From Klebsiella pneumoniae (GTDB lineage: Bacteria > Myxococcota_A > UBA796 > SXON01), in contig CAMAWH010000029.1 in assembly GCA_945861635.1 (NCBI GenBank), forward strand, positions 1 to 61,063: a DNA stretch of 61,063 nt, read 5' to 3'. The notes under the pieces are model-generated. The model had not been told where the DNA came from. It saw only the letters and a program-made list of their open reading frames with translations, and made no database searches. Each line of letters opens with the position of its first letter. Position 1 is the first letter of the stretch. The position numbers were made by a program, and so were the translations under genes. This document shows, piece by piece, positions 16,727 to 24,681 of the stretch.

Positions 16727-17863
16727 ATGGGCAGCATCGCCGACGAACTCGCGACGATTCCCTACTTTCGCCGGGTGCCGCAACGTGAGTTGGCCAAGGC
16801 GGCGGGGCTGTGGACGAGCACCGCGCTTGCGCCCGGTGAGGTCATGTGGGCTCAGGGTGAGGCCGTCGCCGAAATCGGGATCCTGATTTTCGGCGAACTT
16901 TCGGCGCTGGTCGATGGACATGAAGTCGGGCGCGTTCTCCCTCCGGAAATCATCGGTGAGGCGTCGGCTTTCTTCGCCGGATCGCAGCGCTCGGCGACAC
17001 TTCGCGCAAAGAAATCGTCGCAGCTCCTGACGCTGCCGGTGACAGGCTTGCGGACGCTGCGCTGGCAGCGGAGCGCGTTGTACGAAGCGCTGCTTGAGCA
17101 GGCGCTCCTTGCGCTGGTGCGCCGGGTCCGCGCGACGGATGCGAGAATTGCCCAGGTCGCTCGGGGAGATGCCGCTGCGCCGGCACGGACCGAGCCGTCG
17201 GCGCTCGTGCGGCTGTGGAAGGCGCTGCGTCCCGGTGGCCCGACGACGAAGGTACCCGCATTGGAGCCCCTTTTGCTTCAGCAGCCGGGCCTGCGCGATC
17301 TGCCGCCGGAAGATGCGGAAGCGTTGGCGGAAGCCTTCGTACCCGAGCCGGTTGCGGAAGGTCAGATCATCTTCCTTGAAGGGGATGACGGCGCGGCGAT
17401 GTACGTCGTCGCCGACGGGCAGATCGACGTGCTCCGGCATGTGCGGGGGGAGCGTGCGGAGGTGTTGGCGAGTTTGCGCGCGGGTCACCAATTCGGCGCC
17501 AATACCCTGGTGGAAAAGGGCACGCGGACGGCGTCGTGCGTAGCCGCCACGCCGGGTTGGATCTACCGAATGGACGCGGAGGCCTTTGCTGGCCTCAAGG
17601 GCAACGTGCGCTTGCTCTGGCGGGAAAGCGTGCTGGCCACGCTCGCGACGCAAATTCGCAACGCGAATTCGGCGCTGAACAAGGCATCCGGTACAACGCG
17701 CACCAGCGCCGCGCGTACCAGCGCCGCCCGGGAAGACGGCTTCAAGCAACTGCTCAAGGCATCCGGCTACCTGGAAGGCGCCGGCGTCAACGACGAGGAG
17801 CTCGAACGCATGGAAGTGGTCATTGACGAGGATCAGAAACGGAATCCGAAGAACCGTCGTTAG
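16727..17863 (+). CDS. Protein with two cyclic-nucleotide-binding-fold domains
   Basis: A 378-residue cytoplasmic protein with no catalytic domain. The first cNMP-like fold spans about residues 8-130 (APGEVMWAQGEAVAEIGILIFGELSALVDG); the second spans about 185-295 (VAEGQIIFLEGDDGAAMYVVADGQIDVL). A charged linker separates them and a C-terminal tail contains the direct repeat RTSAARTSAARED. Neither phosphate-binding cassette is clearly canonical, so ligand binding is uncertain. It follows mnmG by 8 bp and its stop overlaps the convergent oxidoreductase gene by 4 bp. It may act as a regulatory adaptor; function unknown. Confidence 0.8.
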   Translation: MGSIADELATIPYFRRVPQRELAKAAGLWTSTALAPGEVMWAQGEAVAEIGILIFGELSALVDGHEVGRVLPPEIIGEASAFFAGSQRSATLRAKKSSQLLTLPVTGLRTLRWQRSALYEALLEQALLALVRRVRATDARIAQVARGDAAAPARTEPSALVRLWKALRPGGPTTKVPALEPLLLQQPGLRDLPPEDAEALAEAFVPEPVAEGQIIFLEGDDGAAMYVVADGQIDVLRHVRGERAEVLASLRAGHQFGANTLVEKGTRTASCVAATPGWIYRMDAEAFAGLKGNVRLLWRESVLATLATQIRNANSALNKASGTTRTSAARTSAAREDGFKQLLKASGYLEGAGVNDEELERMEVVIDEDQKRNPKNRR

Positions 17864-18858
17864 GGCACCAACAGCACCTTTCCGATGTTTTCCCGGCGGT
17901 GGATGATGCGGTGCGCCTCCGCAGCGTTGGCGAACGGCACCGAGGCGTGCACGTAGGGGTGGATCGCTCCCGACTCCCAGAGTGCAAGGATCTCCGTCAG
18001 CCAGCCCACGACACGCTCTCCCTCCTCCCATAGGTGGCCCATGTTGACGCCGAGGACGCCCTTGTTGTCGTTGATCAGCGCAATGGGGTTCATCTTCAGC
18101 CACGGCACGCTCATCAGCGCGGAAATTACACCGAGGATGGACCGTGTTTCTCCTGCGTTCATCGACGACATGCCGAAGCAAATCAGGCGTCCGCCGGCGC
18201 GCAGGTGCGCAAGCCCTTTCGCCCAACTTTTTCCGCCGATGGGGTCGAGGATGATGTCCATTTTGACGTCCGGATAGTCCCCTGTGTGGGAGTTGAGCAG
18301 GTGGGCGACACCGCGTTCGGCCAGAAACGCATGTTTCGACGGTCCAGCAGACCCCCACACCTCCGCGCCAGCCGCCTTACATAGGTCCAAGGCCGCCAAT
18401 CCGACGCCGCCGGCGGCGTTGTGGATGAAGACCCGATCGCCCTGGGCTACCCGTCCCATCACCTTGAGCATCATCCAGGCCGTCAGGTAGACCACAGGGA
18501 TGGCCGCGGCATCCGCAGCGGAGAGCCCCACCGGCCGGCGAATCGCCTGAAGTGCCGGAACAACCACGGCCGACGAGTAGCCGCCGAAGCGGAGCATGGC
18601 GAGCACGCCCTGACCCATCCGCGCGGGATCCACGCCTTCTCCGACGGCGTCGATGGTGCCCGCAACCTCGTACCCGACGACGAATGGAAACGGTGGGGCG
18701 TCCGGATAGAGCCCCGTTCGCGCCATGATGTCCGCAAAGTTCACGCCCGCCGCCTCGACGGCGATTCTCACTTCCCCCGGTCCAGGCGTCGGATCCGGCG
18801 CCTCACGCACTTCCATGATCTCAGGGGCACCGGGCCGGGGTATCCAGATTTGACGCAT
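17860..18858 (-). CDS. Zinc-independent quinone oxidoreductase / medium-chain dehydrogenase
   Basis: A 332-residue MDR-family protein. The GroES-like domain has GVNFADIMARTGLYP and GYEVAGTIDAVGEGV, and the Rossmann domain has the NADPH motif HNAAGGVGLAALDLCKAAG. Structural and catalytic zinc ligands of alcohol dehydrogenases are absent, which points to the quinone oxidoreductase/VAT-1 branch reducing quinones or enones with NADPH. Its ATG shares two bases with the ATG of rsmG on the other strand (sequence CATG), so each gene's promoter must lie inside the other gene. Confidence 0.9.
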   Translation of the reverse strand: MRQIWIPRPGAPEIMEVREAPDPTPGPGEVRIAVEAAGVNFADIMARTGLYPDAPPFPFVVGYEVAGTIDAVGEGVDPARMGQGVLAMLRFGGYSSAVVVPALQAIRRPVGLSAADAAAIPVVYLTAWMMLKVMGRVAQGDRVFIHNAAGGVGLAALDLCKAAGAEVWGSAGPSKHAFLAERGVAHLLNSHTGDYPDVKMDIILDPIGGKSWAKGLAHLRAGGRLICFGMSSMNAGETRSILGVISALMSVPWLKMNPIALINDNKGVLGVNMGHLWEEGERVVGWLTEILALWESGAIHPYVHASVPFANAAEAHRIIHRRENIGKVLLVP

Positions 18859-19402
18859 GGCCGCCCCCTATCCCGCCCCCCTGCTTGCCCACCTCGCGCT
18901 GCTCGAAAAGTGGCGACGGGCGATGGATCTGGTCGGCCCCGGTCCGCTCTCGCCGCACTTCGACGACGCGATTGCGGCCGTCGGATGGCTCGCGGCGCGT
19001 GGGGAGTGGGCCGATCTCGGGTCGGGCGCAGGTTTTCCGGGGGTTGCGTTGGCGGTGCTGCACCCGGGCGCGCGCGTCACGCTTGTCGAGCGCCGGCAAA
19101 AACGGGCGCAGTTTCTCCGCGAAGTCGTCGTCGCGACGGGACTGCCAAACCTCGTCGTCGTCGAAGGAGATAGCGCGGATTTGAATCCGGACGCCTTCGA
19201 CGGCGTGATCAGCCGCGCATACAAACCCCCGGCGGACGTGCTGGTAGATGCGAGACGTATCACCAAAGTGAAGGGTGTTTGTGTTCTTCTTCTGGCGCGT
19301 GACGAGCCCCCCGAACGCCCGGACTGGGCAGTGTTCCACGTGGAACACTACGAAATCGAGGGCAAGCCGCGGCGCGCGGTCGGACTTCGACGGCGGGATT
19401 GA
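18857..19402 (+). CDS. rsmG: 16S rRNA 7-methylguanosine-527 methyltransferase RsmG (GidB)
   Basis: A 181-residue SAM-dependent methyltransferase, at the short end for the family. The SAM-binding motif is ADLGSGAGFPGVALAVLHPG (about residues 52-71), followed by LVERRQKRAQFLREVV and VISRAYKP. It methylates G527 of 16S rRNA, the modification whose loss gives low-level streptomycin resistance. The 3' end of the gene contains a perfect parS, which forces the peptide FHVEH into the C-terminal strand. It lies 124 bp upstream of parA. Confidence 0.93.
   Translation: MAAPYPAPLLAHLALLEKWRRAMDLVGPGPLSPHFDDAIAAVGWLAARGEWADLGSGAGFPGVALAVLHPGARVTLVERRQKRAQFLREVVVATGLPNLVVVEGDSADLNPDAFDGVISRAYKPPADVLVDARRITKVKGVCVLLLARDEPPERPDWAVFHVEHYEIEGKPRRAVGLRRRD
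19332..19347. promoter_or_regulatory. parS centromere site inside rsmG
   Basis: A second perfect TGTTCCACGTGGAACA palindrome, identical to the one at the left end of the window, lies within the rsmG coding sequence 180 bp upstream of parA. Its closeness to parAB is the usual arrangement, where ParB bound at parS nucleates the partition complex and may autoregulate the operon. The reading frame across it gives VFHVEHY, so protein and DNA functions are superimposed. Confidence 0.95.
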
Positions 19403-19413
19403 CGGGGCATGTC

Positions 19414-19443
19414 TTGACATCGCAACGGCGATCAGGATGAGAT
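19414..19443 (+). promoter_or_regulatory. Possible sigma-70-type promoter for parAB operon
   Basis: A perfect -35 hexamer TTGACA (19414-19419) lies just after the rsmG stop, with a weak -10 TGAGAT at 18-base spacing (19438-19443). It is well placed for the parA-parB-bactofilin-udk operon. Only three of six -10 bases match the consensus, so this is tentative. The 124-bp gap holds no gene. Confidence 0.25.
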
Positions 19444-19497
19444 AGGACGGTCATCTCCCCGATGCGCTGCGCCTCGCCTGCCGCGCGAGCCTGCGCT

Positions 19498-19508
19498 CCC
19501 CCCCCCCC
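19498..19508 (+). repeat. Homopolymer tract of eleven C in the parA leader
   Basis: Eleven consecutive C bases lie 18 bp upstream of the parA ATG, just before the GGA that could act as ribosome site. Such tracts slip during replication, which could alter leader spacing or structure. They are also prone to length errors in assemblies. Confidence 0.8.
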
Positions 19509-19526
19509 GCCTTTCCCGGAACGTCC

Positions 19527-20315
19527 ATGCCGCGCATCCTCGCGATCTCCAACCAGACAGGGGGCGTCGGCAAGACGACCACCGCCGTCAATCTTGCTGC
19601 GGGCCTCGCGCGCGCCGGGAAAAACGTCCTTCTGGTCGATCTTGACCCGCAAGGAAATGCGTCGAGCGGCCTCGGTTGTCCACGAGACACCGTGGCCTTT
19701 GGCATCGCGGATGTATTGCTCGGCTTTGAATCGCTGGCCCGCGTGATTGTGCCGACCGGGCAGGAGCGCCTCGACCTCGCGCCGGCGACTTCCGCTTTGG
19801 TCGGTGTGGAGGTCGAGATCCTCGGCGTGCCGAACCGGGAACGGCGGCTCGCCCTGGCGATTTCCGACCTGCCGACGGAGTATGACTACGTCATTCTCGA
19901 TTGCCCGCCCTCGCTCTCGCTCCTGACGCTCAACGCGCTCACGGCGGCGGATAGTGTGCTTGTACCTTTGCAAACCGAATATTACGCGATGGAGGGTCTG
20001 GGCGAGCTCATTCGTACCATCGCGGCGGTTCGGCGCACGACGAACCCGCGCCTCGTTCGCGAGGGTGTCGTGCTCACGATGCACGATGCCCGCACCAATC
20101 TCTGTCGGGATGTCGAAGCGCAGGCCCGCGCGGTGCTTGGAAATGAGGTGTTCAGCACGGTCATTCCGCGCACGGTGCGGCTGGCAGAAGCCCCCTCGCA
20201 CGGAAAAAGCATCTTTGGATACGACGCATCTTCGCGCGGAGCGACGGCCTACACGGACCTTGCCAACGAGGTGATCGCTCGCGCGGCCGCGGTGCGCGCC
20301 CAGGTGGCCTCGTGA
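19527..20315 (+). CDS. parA: Chromosome-partitioning ATPase ParA (Soj)
   Basis: A 262-residue MinD/ParA-type ATPase. The P-loop is NQTGGVGKTTT (residues 9-19), the switch I region is LVDLDPQGNASSGL, and the Walker B-like strand is YVILDCPPSLSLLTLNAL. ParA binds DNA non-specifically as an ATP dimer and pulls ParB-parS complexes. The signature lysine of the deviant Walker A box (NQKGGVGKT), which reaches across the dimer, is threonine here (T11, codon ACA), while the P-loop K16 is kept. Its stop overlaps the parB start by 4 bp. Confidence 0.95.
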   Translation: MPRILAISNQTGGVGKTTTAVNLAAGLARAGKNVLLVDLDPQGNASSGLGCPRDTVAFGIADVLLGFESLARVIVPTGQERLDLAPATSALVGVEVEILGVPNRERRLALAISDLPTEYDYVILDCPPSLSLLTLNALTAADSVLVPLQTEYYAMEGLGELIRTIAAVRRTTNPRLVREGVVLTMHDARTNLCRDVEAQARAVLGNEVFSTVIPRTVRLAEAPSHGKSIFGYDASSRGATAYTDLANEVIARAAAVRAQVAS

Positions 20316-21193
20316 GTCCCCAGACGCCGACGTCGGCACCGACGCGGGGGCTCGGGCGTGGATTAGCAGCGTTGATAGGGGAGGATGCGAGGGAGAGCGC
20401 TCCAGGATCCGGCGCGCAGGATTCCCTGCTCCGGGTCGCCATCGATCGCATCTCGCCCAACCCGGAACAACCGCGGGCGCGCTTCGCGGAGGCTGCGCTC
20501 GGCGAACTCTGCGCGTCGATCCGCGAGCACGGTATCCTGTCCCCGCTCATCGTTCGAAAGGAAGGAACAGTCTTCCTGCTCATCGCGGGAGAACGACGCC
20601 TGCGGGCGGCACGCATGGCCGGCCTGACCGACGTGCCCGTTCTCGTTCGCGGCGCAGAGATGCCGCCGGTGGTGCAGCTTGAGCTTGCGTTGATCGAGAA
20701 TCTCCAGCGCGCCGACCTGGACCCGATTGAGGCGGCGATCGGCTATCAACGGTTGATTCAGACCTACGGATACTCTCAGGAAGTCGTCGCCAGGAAGGTT
20801 GGAAAAGACCGGGCAACGATTGCAAACGCGTTACGACTGCTGAAGCTGCCGGACGCGGGGCGCCGCGCCGTCGTGGAGGGCCGCATCAGCGCCGGCCACG
20901 CCCGCGCGCTTCTGCCGCTCGAAGCCCCGGAGTTATTCGCGGAAGGGCTCGCAACGGTTACCACGCGGGAACTCTCGGTGCGGGCAACCGAGGCGTGGGT
21001 GCGCGCCGCGCTCGCGACGCCGAAACGGGCTCCCGCGCCCACCGCCGCGCTTGATCGCCTGAGCCGCGACCTCACGCGCGCCGTGGGTAGCCGCGTGGGC
21101 ATCGTCCACCGCAGGAACGGCAGCGGTCGGATCACCATCGATTTCGGGAACCCGGGCGAGTTGGATCGACTCATTTCGCTGATTCGCCGGTAG
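20312..21193 (+). CDS. parB: Chromosome-partitioning protein ParB (Spo0J)
   Basis: A 293-residue protein from GTG. The N-terminal ParA-contact motif LGRGLAALIG is at residues 14-23. The CTP-binding patch GERRLRAA is at 93-100 and ENLQRADLDPIE at 129-140. A helix-turn-helix follows (SQEVVARKVGKDRATIANALRLL) for parS recognition, and the C-terminal dimer domain ends in NPGELDRLISLIRR. It binds the two parS sites and spreads as a CTP-dependent clamp. It is translationally coupled to parA and followed after 8 bp by a bactofilin gene. Confidence 0.96.
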   Translation: MSPQTPTSAPTRGLGRGLAALIGEDARESAPGSGAQDSLLRVAIDRISPNPEQPRARFAEAALGELCASIREHGILSPLIVRKEGTVFLLIAGERRLRAARMAGLTDVPVLVRGAEMPPVVQLELALIENLQRADLDPIEAAIGYQRLIQTYGYSQEVVARKVGKDRATIANALRLLKLPDAGRRAVVEGRISAGHARALLPLEAPELFAEGLATVTTRELSVRATEAWVRAALATPKRAPAPTAALDRLSRDLTRAVGSRVGIVHRRNGSGRITIDFGNPGELDRLISLIRR

Positions 21194-21201
21194 GCAAAAC
21201 C

Positions 21202-21525
21202 ATGCCCGAACGTCCGCTCGCAGCGCTGCTTGGGAAGGGCGCAAAGTACAGTGGAGAACTGTCGTTTGAGGGGCGGGTCCGCGTGGACGGACTGTATGAA
21301 GGGCGTATTCATACCGACGACATTCTCGAGGTTGGGGAGGGTGGAAAGGTCGTCGGAGAGGTGGACGTGGCAACGTTGATCGTCTCCGGCACCGTCGATG
21401 GGACGATCCGGGTGCGTGAACGCCTGACGTTGCGTGCGAGCGGGCATCTGCTCGGCCGCGTCGATGCCGCGCTGTTGGAGGTCGAGGCCGGCGGGCGGAT
21501 CGACGCCGTTGTGAGGGTGACGTGA
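21202..21525 (+). CDS. Bactofilin (polymerising cytoskeletal protein)
   Basis: A 107-residue bactofilin/DUF583 protein. The whole chain is a beta-helix of short repeats (LSFEGRVRVDGLYEGRI, GKVVGEVDVATLIVSGTVDGTI, GHLLGRVDAALLEVEAGGRI) with only a brief N-terminal tail. Bactofilins assemble into nucleotide-free filaments. In Myxococcus xanthus bactofilins bind ParB/ParA through PadC and fix the segregation machinery near the cell poles. Its place directly after parB, in the same operon and overlapping the next start, supports a similar job here (inference). Confidence 0.92.
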   Translation: MPERPLAALLGKGAKYSGELSFEGRVRVDGLYEGRIHTDDILEVGEGGKVVGEVDVATLIVSGTVDGTIRVRERLTLRASGHLLGRVDAALLEVEAGGRIDAVVRVT

Positions 21526-22109
21526 CCCGGCCGATAGTGGTCGGAATCGCGGGCGGAACGGCATCGGGAAAAACGTCGATTGCGATTCACGCCGCGAAAC
21601 AACTCGGCGCTGCGTTGATCCAACACGATCGTTATTATTTTGACGCGCCGGAGCCGCGCGGTCATAATTTCGACCATCCGGATTCGTTGCAAACAGCGTT
21701 GTTTGCGGAGCATCTGGGGGCGCTCCGGCGCGGGGATGCGACCGATCTGCCCGTTTATGATTTCGGCACCCACTCCAGATCTCTGCGGTCGGAACGCATG
21801 GAACCGGGCGCGATCATTCTTGCGGAGGGCATCCTGGTGTTGGCCGACGCTCGGTTGCGTGCAGAAATGGACATGATGGTCTTTGTGGACGCGCCGGTGG
21901 ATGTGCGGTTGGCGCGCCGCCTTCGTCGGGACATCGTGGAGCGCGGCCGGAGCGTCGAGAGCGTGCTGGACCAATATCTACTGACGGTTCGACCGATGCA
22001 TGAGCGCTATGTGGAGCCATCCCGCGCGTTTGCGTCGCTCACGCTGGACGGAGAGGGTGAGTTTCTTGCACAGGTCGATCGTCTGGTATCCGCCGTCAGG
22101 GGTCTGTGA
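21522..22109 (+). CDS. udk: Uridine kinase
   Basis: A 195-residue P-loop kinase with IAGGTASGKTS at residues 9-19, the substrate region QHDRYYFD and NFDHPDSLQTALF, and FVDAPVDVRLARRLRRD in the lid. It phosphorylates uridine and cytidine for pyrimidine salvage. Its GTG overlaps the bactofilin stop (GTGA), making it the last gene of the par operon. Its 3' end overlaps the convergent lipoprotein gene by 14 bp. Length is near normal (about 200). Confidence 0.92.
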   Translation: MTRPIVVGIAGGTASGKTSIAIHAAKQLGAALIQHDRYYFDAPEPRGHNFDHPDSLQTALFAEHLGALRRGDATDLPVYDFGTHSRSLRSERMEPGAIILAEGILVLADARLRAEMDMMVFVDAPVDVRLARRLRRDIVERGRSVESVLDQYLLTVRPMHERYVEPSRAFASLTLDGEGEFLAQVDRLVSAVRGL

Positions 22110-22842
22110 TCGCGGGCGTTTTGCTTCCCGACGTCTGCTGGGCGTCCGCCTTCTTCTTCGCCTCTTCCTTTGCTTTCTTGACCGCCTCGCTTCCCGGAGA
22201 CACGTCCAGGGGGAGCTGAATCGTGCCCCACGCGCCGTGTCCGTCGTCACACGTGATCTTTACGTCGTAGTGCCCTCCCTTTTCGTCGGGGCTCCCTGGG
22301 TAGCGCATTCTGCCGTCCGCCGCGATCGTCATGTCCTTCGGCGCGCCATCGAGCTTCCAGAGGCAGGTATCGTCGTCCGGGTCGTGCGCGGAGACGATGG
22401 TAGCGTCGATCCGGCGGATGTCGTGCGGGTCGGTGTCGACGACGGGGGTGGCGTTGAGAATATCGATCGCGGGTGCATCGCCCTTGGCCGTATTATCGTG
22501 GGTGTCCTTGGCGTTCACGACGAACCGGACCTTGTCTCCGCGCACGAATCCGGTGGAAAGCCGACCGGCGCTGCGCCCGAGCAACTCCCGGTCGTTTACA
22601 AACCAGACGAACTCGAGCGTAATCGGGTCACCCTCCGGATCCTCGGTTACCACCTCGGCGATTAGCTCGTCTGCGACCGTTGGCGAGAGCGGCGTGATGC
22701 GCGCGGATCGCACCCACGGTTCGCGGTTTCGGTCGGGGGTTTCGACCGAGGTTTCCGCGACCTCCTCAGGTGCCTCCGCGACGGCAGGTTCAACCACCGG
22801 CGGCGGCGGGGTGGAGCAGGCGGCGAGAAGGAACGGCAGCAC
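22096..22842 (-). CDS. Lipoprotein with Ig/cadherin-like domains and very short signal
   Basis: A 248-residue protein. The GTG at 22842 has AGAGG seven bases upstream and gives VLPFLLAACSTPPPP, an 8-residue leader before the lipobox Cys. A Pro/Glu-rich linker follows (VVEPAVAEAPEEVAE), then two beta-sandwich-like segments (PLSPTVADELIAEVVTEDP and TPVVDTDPHDIRRIDATIV) and a charged KAKEEAKKKADAQQ tail. The AEVVTEDPEGDPITLEFVWFV motif is typical of bacterial Ig-like/cadherin repeats. Probably anchored to the outer membrane. It is divergent from a TTG-started gene 49 bp away. Confidence 0.7.
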   Translation of the reverse strand: MLPFLLAACSTPPPPVVEPAVAEAPEEVAETSVETPDRNREPWVRSARITPLSPTVADELIAEVVTEDPEGDPITLEFVWFVNDRELLGRSAGRLSTGFVRGDKVRFVVNAKDTHDNTAKGDAPAIDILNATPVVDTDPHDIRRIDATIVSAHDPDDDTCLWKLDGAPKDMTIAADGRMRYPGSPDEKGGHYDVKITCDDGHGAWGTIQLPLDVSPGSEAVKKAKEEAKKKADAQQTSGSKTPAITDP

Positions 22843-22891
22843 GTCATTGCCTCTTGGGTCGGCGTGAGTATATGCGTTTCGGAGTTCGCGC

Positions 22892-23455
22892 TTGACGCTC
22901 ACGTTTCTTGGTCGTTGCGACAATCGCTGGCGGGTCCGGGTGGACCTTCCTGCGGGGGTTGAAGTCGAGGGCCTCACGCTCGCGCTCGTCGGAGAAGATG
23001 GTCGCGCGCTGGGCCCGCTCGTGGTCGCGCCGATCGATGGCGCTTCGACCTACACGTTCGACCTCCGCGGCCCGTGCGACATGCCGCCCAACACGGTGGT
23101 GCGTTGTGTGGCCGATCTGGTGGGTGGCGGCGCGCTGGCCGACGTCCTGGTGCTCGATCGTCGGCGCGGGTTGCATGCGTTCATGCACGCGGACGCTCGC
23201 CTGCCGCTCGAATCGAAATCGCGCGGAGAAGGCTTGAGCAATACCGAACGCCGCCGCCTTGGCGCTGCCTTTCCGTGGTTGGTCGGGTGCCCCGAGGGGG
23301 TTGTGGCCGAACATTCCGTTCCCGAGGCGGAGGCCGACCCCGAGTTTTCGCCCGATCCCGGACTTTCGCCCGACATCCTCTCCATGTTGCGTGACGATTT
23401 CGGGGTCGAACTCGACGAAACGGATGCCGATCTGACCGGCGTGGTGCGCCCGTAG
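22892..23455 (+). CDS. Conserved-looking hypothetical protein
   Basis: A 187-residue protein from TTG with GGAG seven bases upstream; the only nearby ATG frame stops after seven codons. It starts MTLTFLGRCDNRWRVRVDLP and has an N-terminal beta-rich half (TYTFDLRGPCDMPPNTVVRC) and an acidic C-terminal tail (PEAEADPEFSPDPGLSPDIL). It has no signal peptide or membrane segment, so it is likely cytoplasmic. No family recognised. It sits 41 bp upstream of the ornithine aminotransferase gene and could be in the same transcript. Confidence 0.6.
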   Translation: MTLTFLGRCDNRWRVRVDLPAGVEVEGLTLALVGEDGRALGPLVVAPIDGASTYTFDLRGPCDMPPNTVVRCVADLVGGGALADVLVLDRRRGLHAFMHADARLPLESKSRGEGLSNTERRRLGAAFPWLVGCPEGVVAEHSVPEAEADPEFSPDPGLSPDILSMLRDDFGVELDETDADLTGVVRP

Positions 23456-23496
23456 CGGTCCGTTTGCCGCGCGGGTCCGCGTGATAGGCCGCCGGC

Positions 23497-24681
23497 ATGA
23501 CCTCTCGCGCCGTGACGCTCGCCGATACGTTCGGCGCGAACAACTACCACCCCTTGCCGGTTGTGCTCACCCGCGGGGAGGCGGAGTGGGTATGGGATGA
23601 TCGCGGCCGGCGCTATCTCGACATGCTCTCGGCGTACTCCGCGCTGAATCAAGGACATCGCCATCCGCGCATTGTTCAGGCCATGCGTGACCAGCTCGAT
23701 CGCATCACGCTCACCTCTCGCGCCTTCCACAACGAGCCGCTCGGCGAGTTTCTCGCCGCCTTGGCCCGCATCTCGGGGTTTGCCCGCGTACTCCCCATGA
23801 ATTCCGGGGCAGAGGCCGTGGAAACGGCGGTCAAGGCCGCGCGCAAGTGGGGGTATGTGCACAAGAAAATCCCGGTCGACAGCGCGGAAATACTGGTTGC
23901 GGATGGCAATTTCCACGGACGCACCACGACGCTCGTTTCGTTCTCGACGGAGGAGCAGTATCGGATGGGCTTCGGTCCGTTCACGCCGGGCTTCGGCACC
24001 ATCCCGTATGGAAATCTCGCTGCGTTGGAAGCGGCGATTACAAAGCGGACGGCGGCGATTCTGCTGGAGCCGATTCAGGGAGAGGGGGGCGTGATCGTGC
24101 CGCGTGCCGGCTACCTTGCGGGCGTTCGCGCGCTTTGCGATCGCCACAATGTCCTGTTGATCCTCGACGAGATCCAGACGGGCCTCGGGCGTACCGGCCG
24201 GATGTGGGCGCACCAGCACGACGGCATTCGGCCGGACGCGATTTGCGTTGGCAAGGCGCTCGGCGGCGGGGTCTACCCGGTGAGCGCCTTTTGTGCCGAT
24301 GACGAGTTGATGAGCGTGTTTTCCGCGGGGGATCACGGGTCCACGTTCGGCGGAAATCCACTCGCGGCGGCGGCGGGGCTGGCGGCGCTCGCCGTGTTGG
24401 AGGACGAGGATCTGCCTGGCAAAGCGGCGGAACAGGGAGAGTGGTTCATGGACCGGCTGCGGGAAATCGCTTCGCCGCGCGTGTTGGAGGTTCGTGGCCG
24501 CGGGTTGCTGATCGGTGTAGCGCTGCGTGAGGCGGCGCGGCCGGTCTGTGAGGCGTTGATGGAGCGCGGGATTTTGTGCAAGGACACCCACGGCACGGTC
24601 GTGCGTTTCGCGCCGCCGTTGGTGGTGGAGCGTGCGTCATTGGAGTGGGCTCTGGGCCCGATCACCGAGGTGCTATCATAG
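23497..24681 (+). CDS. rocD: Ornithine aminotransferase
   Basis: A 394-residue class III PLP enzyme. It begins with the family signature GANNYHPLPVVL, then YLDMLSAYSALNQGHRHP. PLP contacts are NSGAEAVE (102-109), D224 in LILDEIQTG and K253 in CVGKALGGG. It moves the delta-amino group of ornithine to 2-oxoglutarate, giving glutamate semialdehyde (arginine breakdown or proline supply). It is not part of the aminotransferase operon at 7.7-12.4 kb and is less like those two enzymes. The next gene overlaps its 3' end. Confidence 0.95.
   Translation: MTSRAVTLADTFGANNYHPLPVVLTRGEAEWVWDDRGRRYLDMLSAYSALNQGHRHPRIVQAMRDQLDRITLTSRAFHNEPLGEFLAALARISGFARVLPMNSGAEAVETAVKAARKWGYVHKKIPVDSAEILVADGNFHGRTTTLVSFSTEEQYRMGFGPFTPGFGTIPYGNLAALEAAITKRTAAILLEPIQGEGGVIVPRAGYLAGVRALCDRHNVLLILDEIQTGLGRTGRMWAHQHDGIRPDAICVGKALGGGVYPVSAFCADDELMSVFSAGDHGSTFGGNPLAAAAGLAALAVLEDEDLPGKAAEQGEWFMDRLREIASPRVLEVRGRGLLIGVALREAARPVCEALMERGILCKDTHGTVVRFAPPLVVERASLEWALGPITEVLS

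Noticed and set aside
23050..24591. Long minus-strand frame opposite rocD
   Set aside because: Antisense to a fully conserved aminotransferase; composition typical of a third-position GC shadow.
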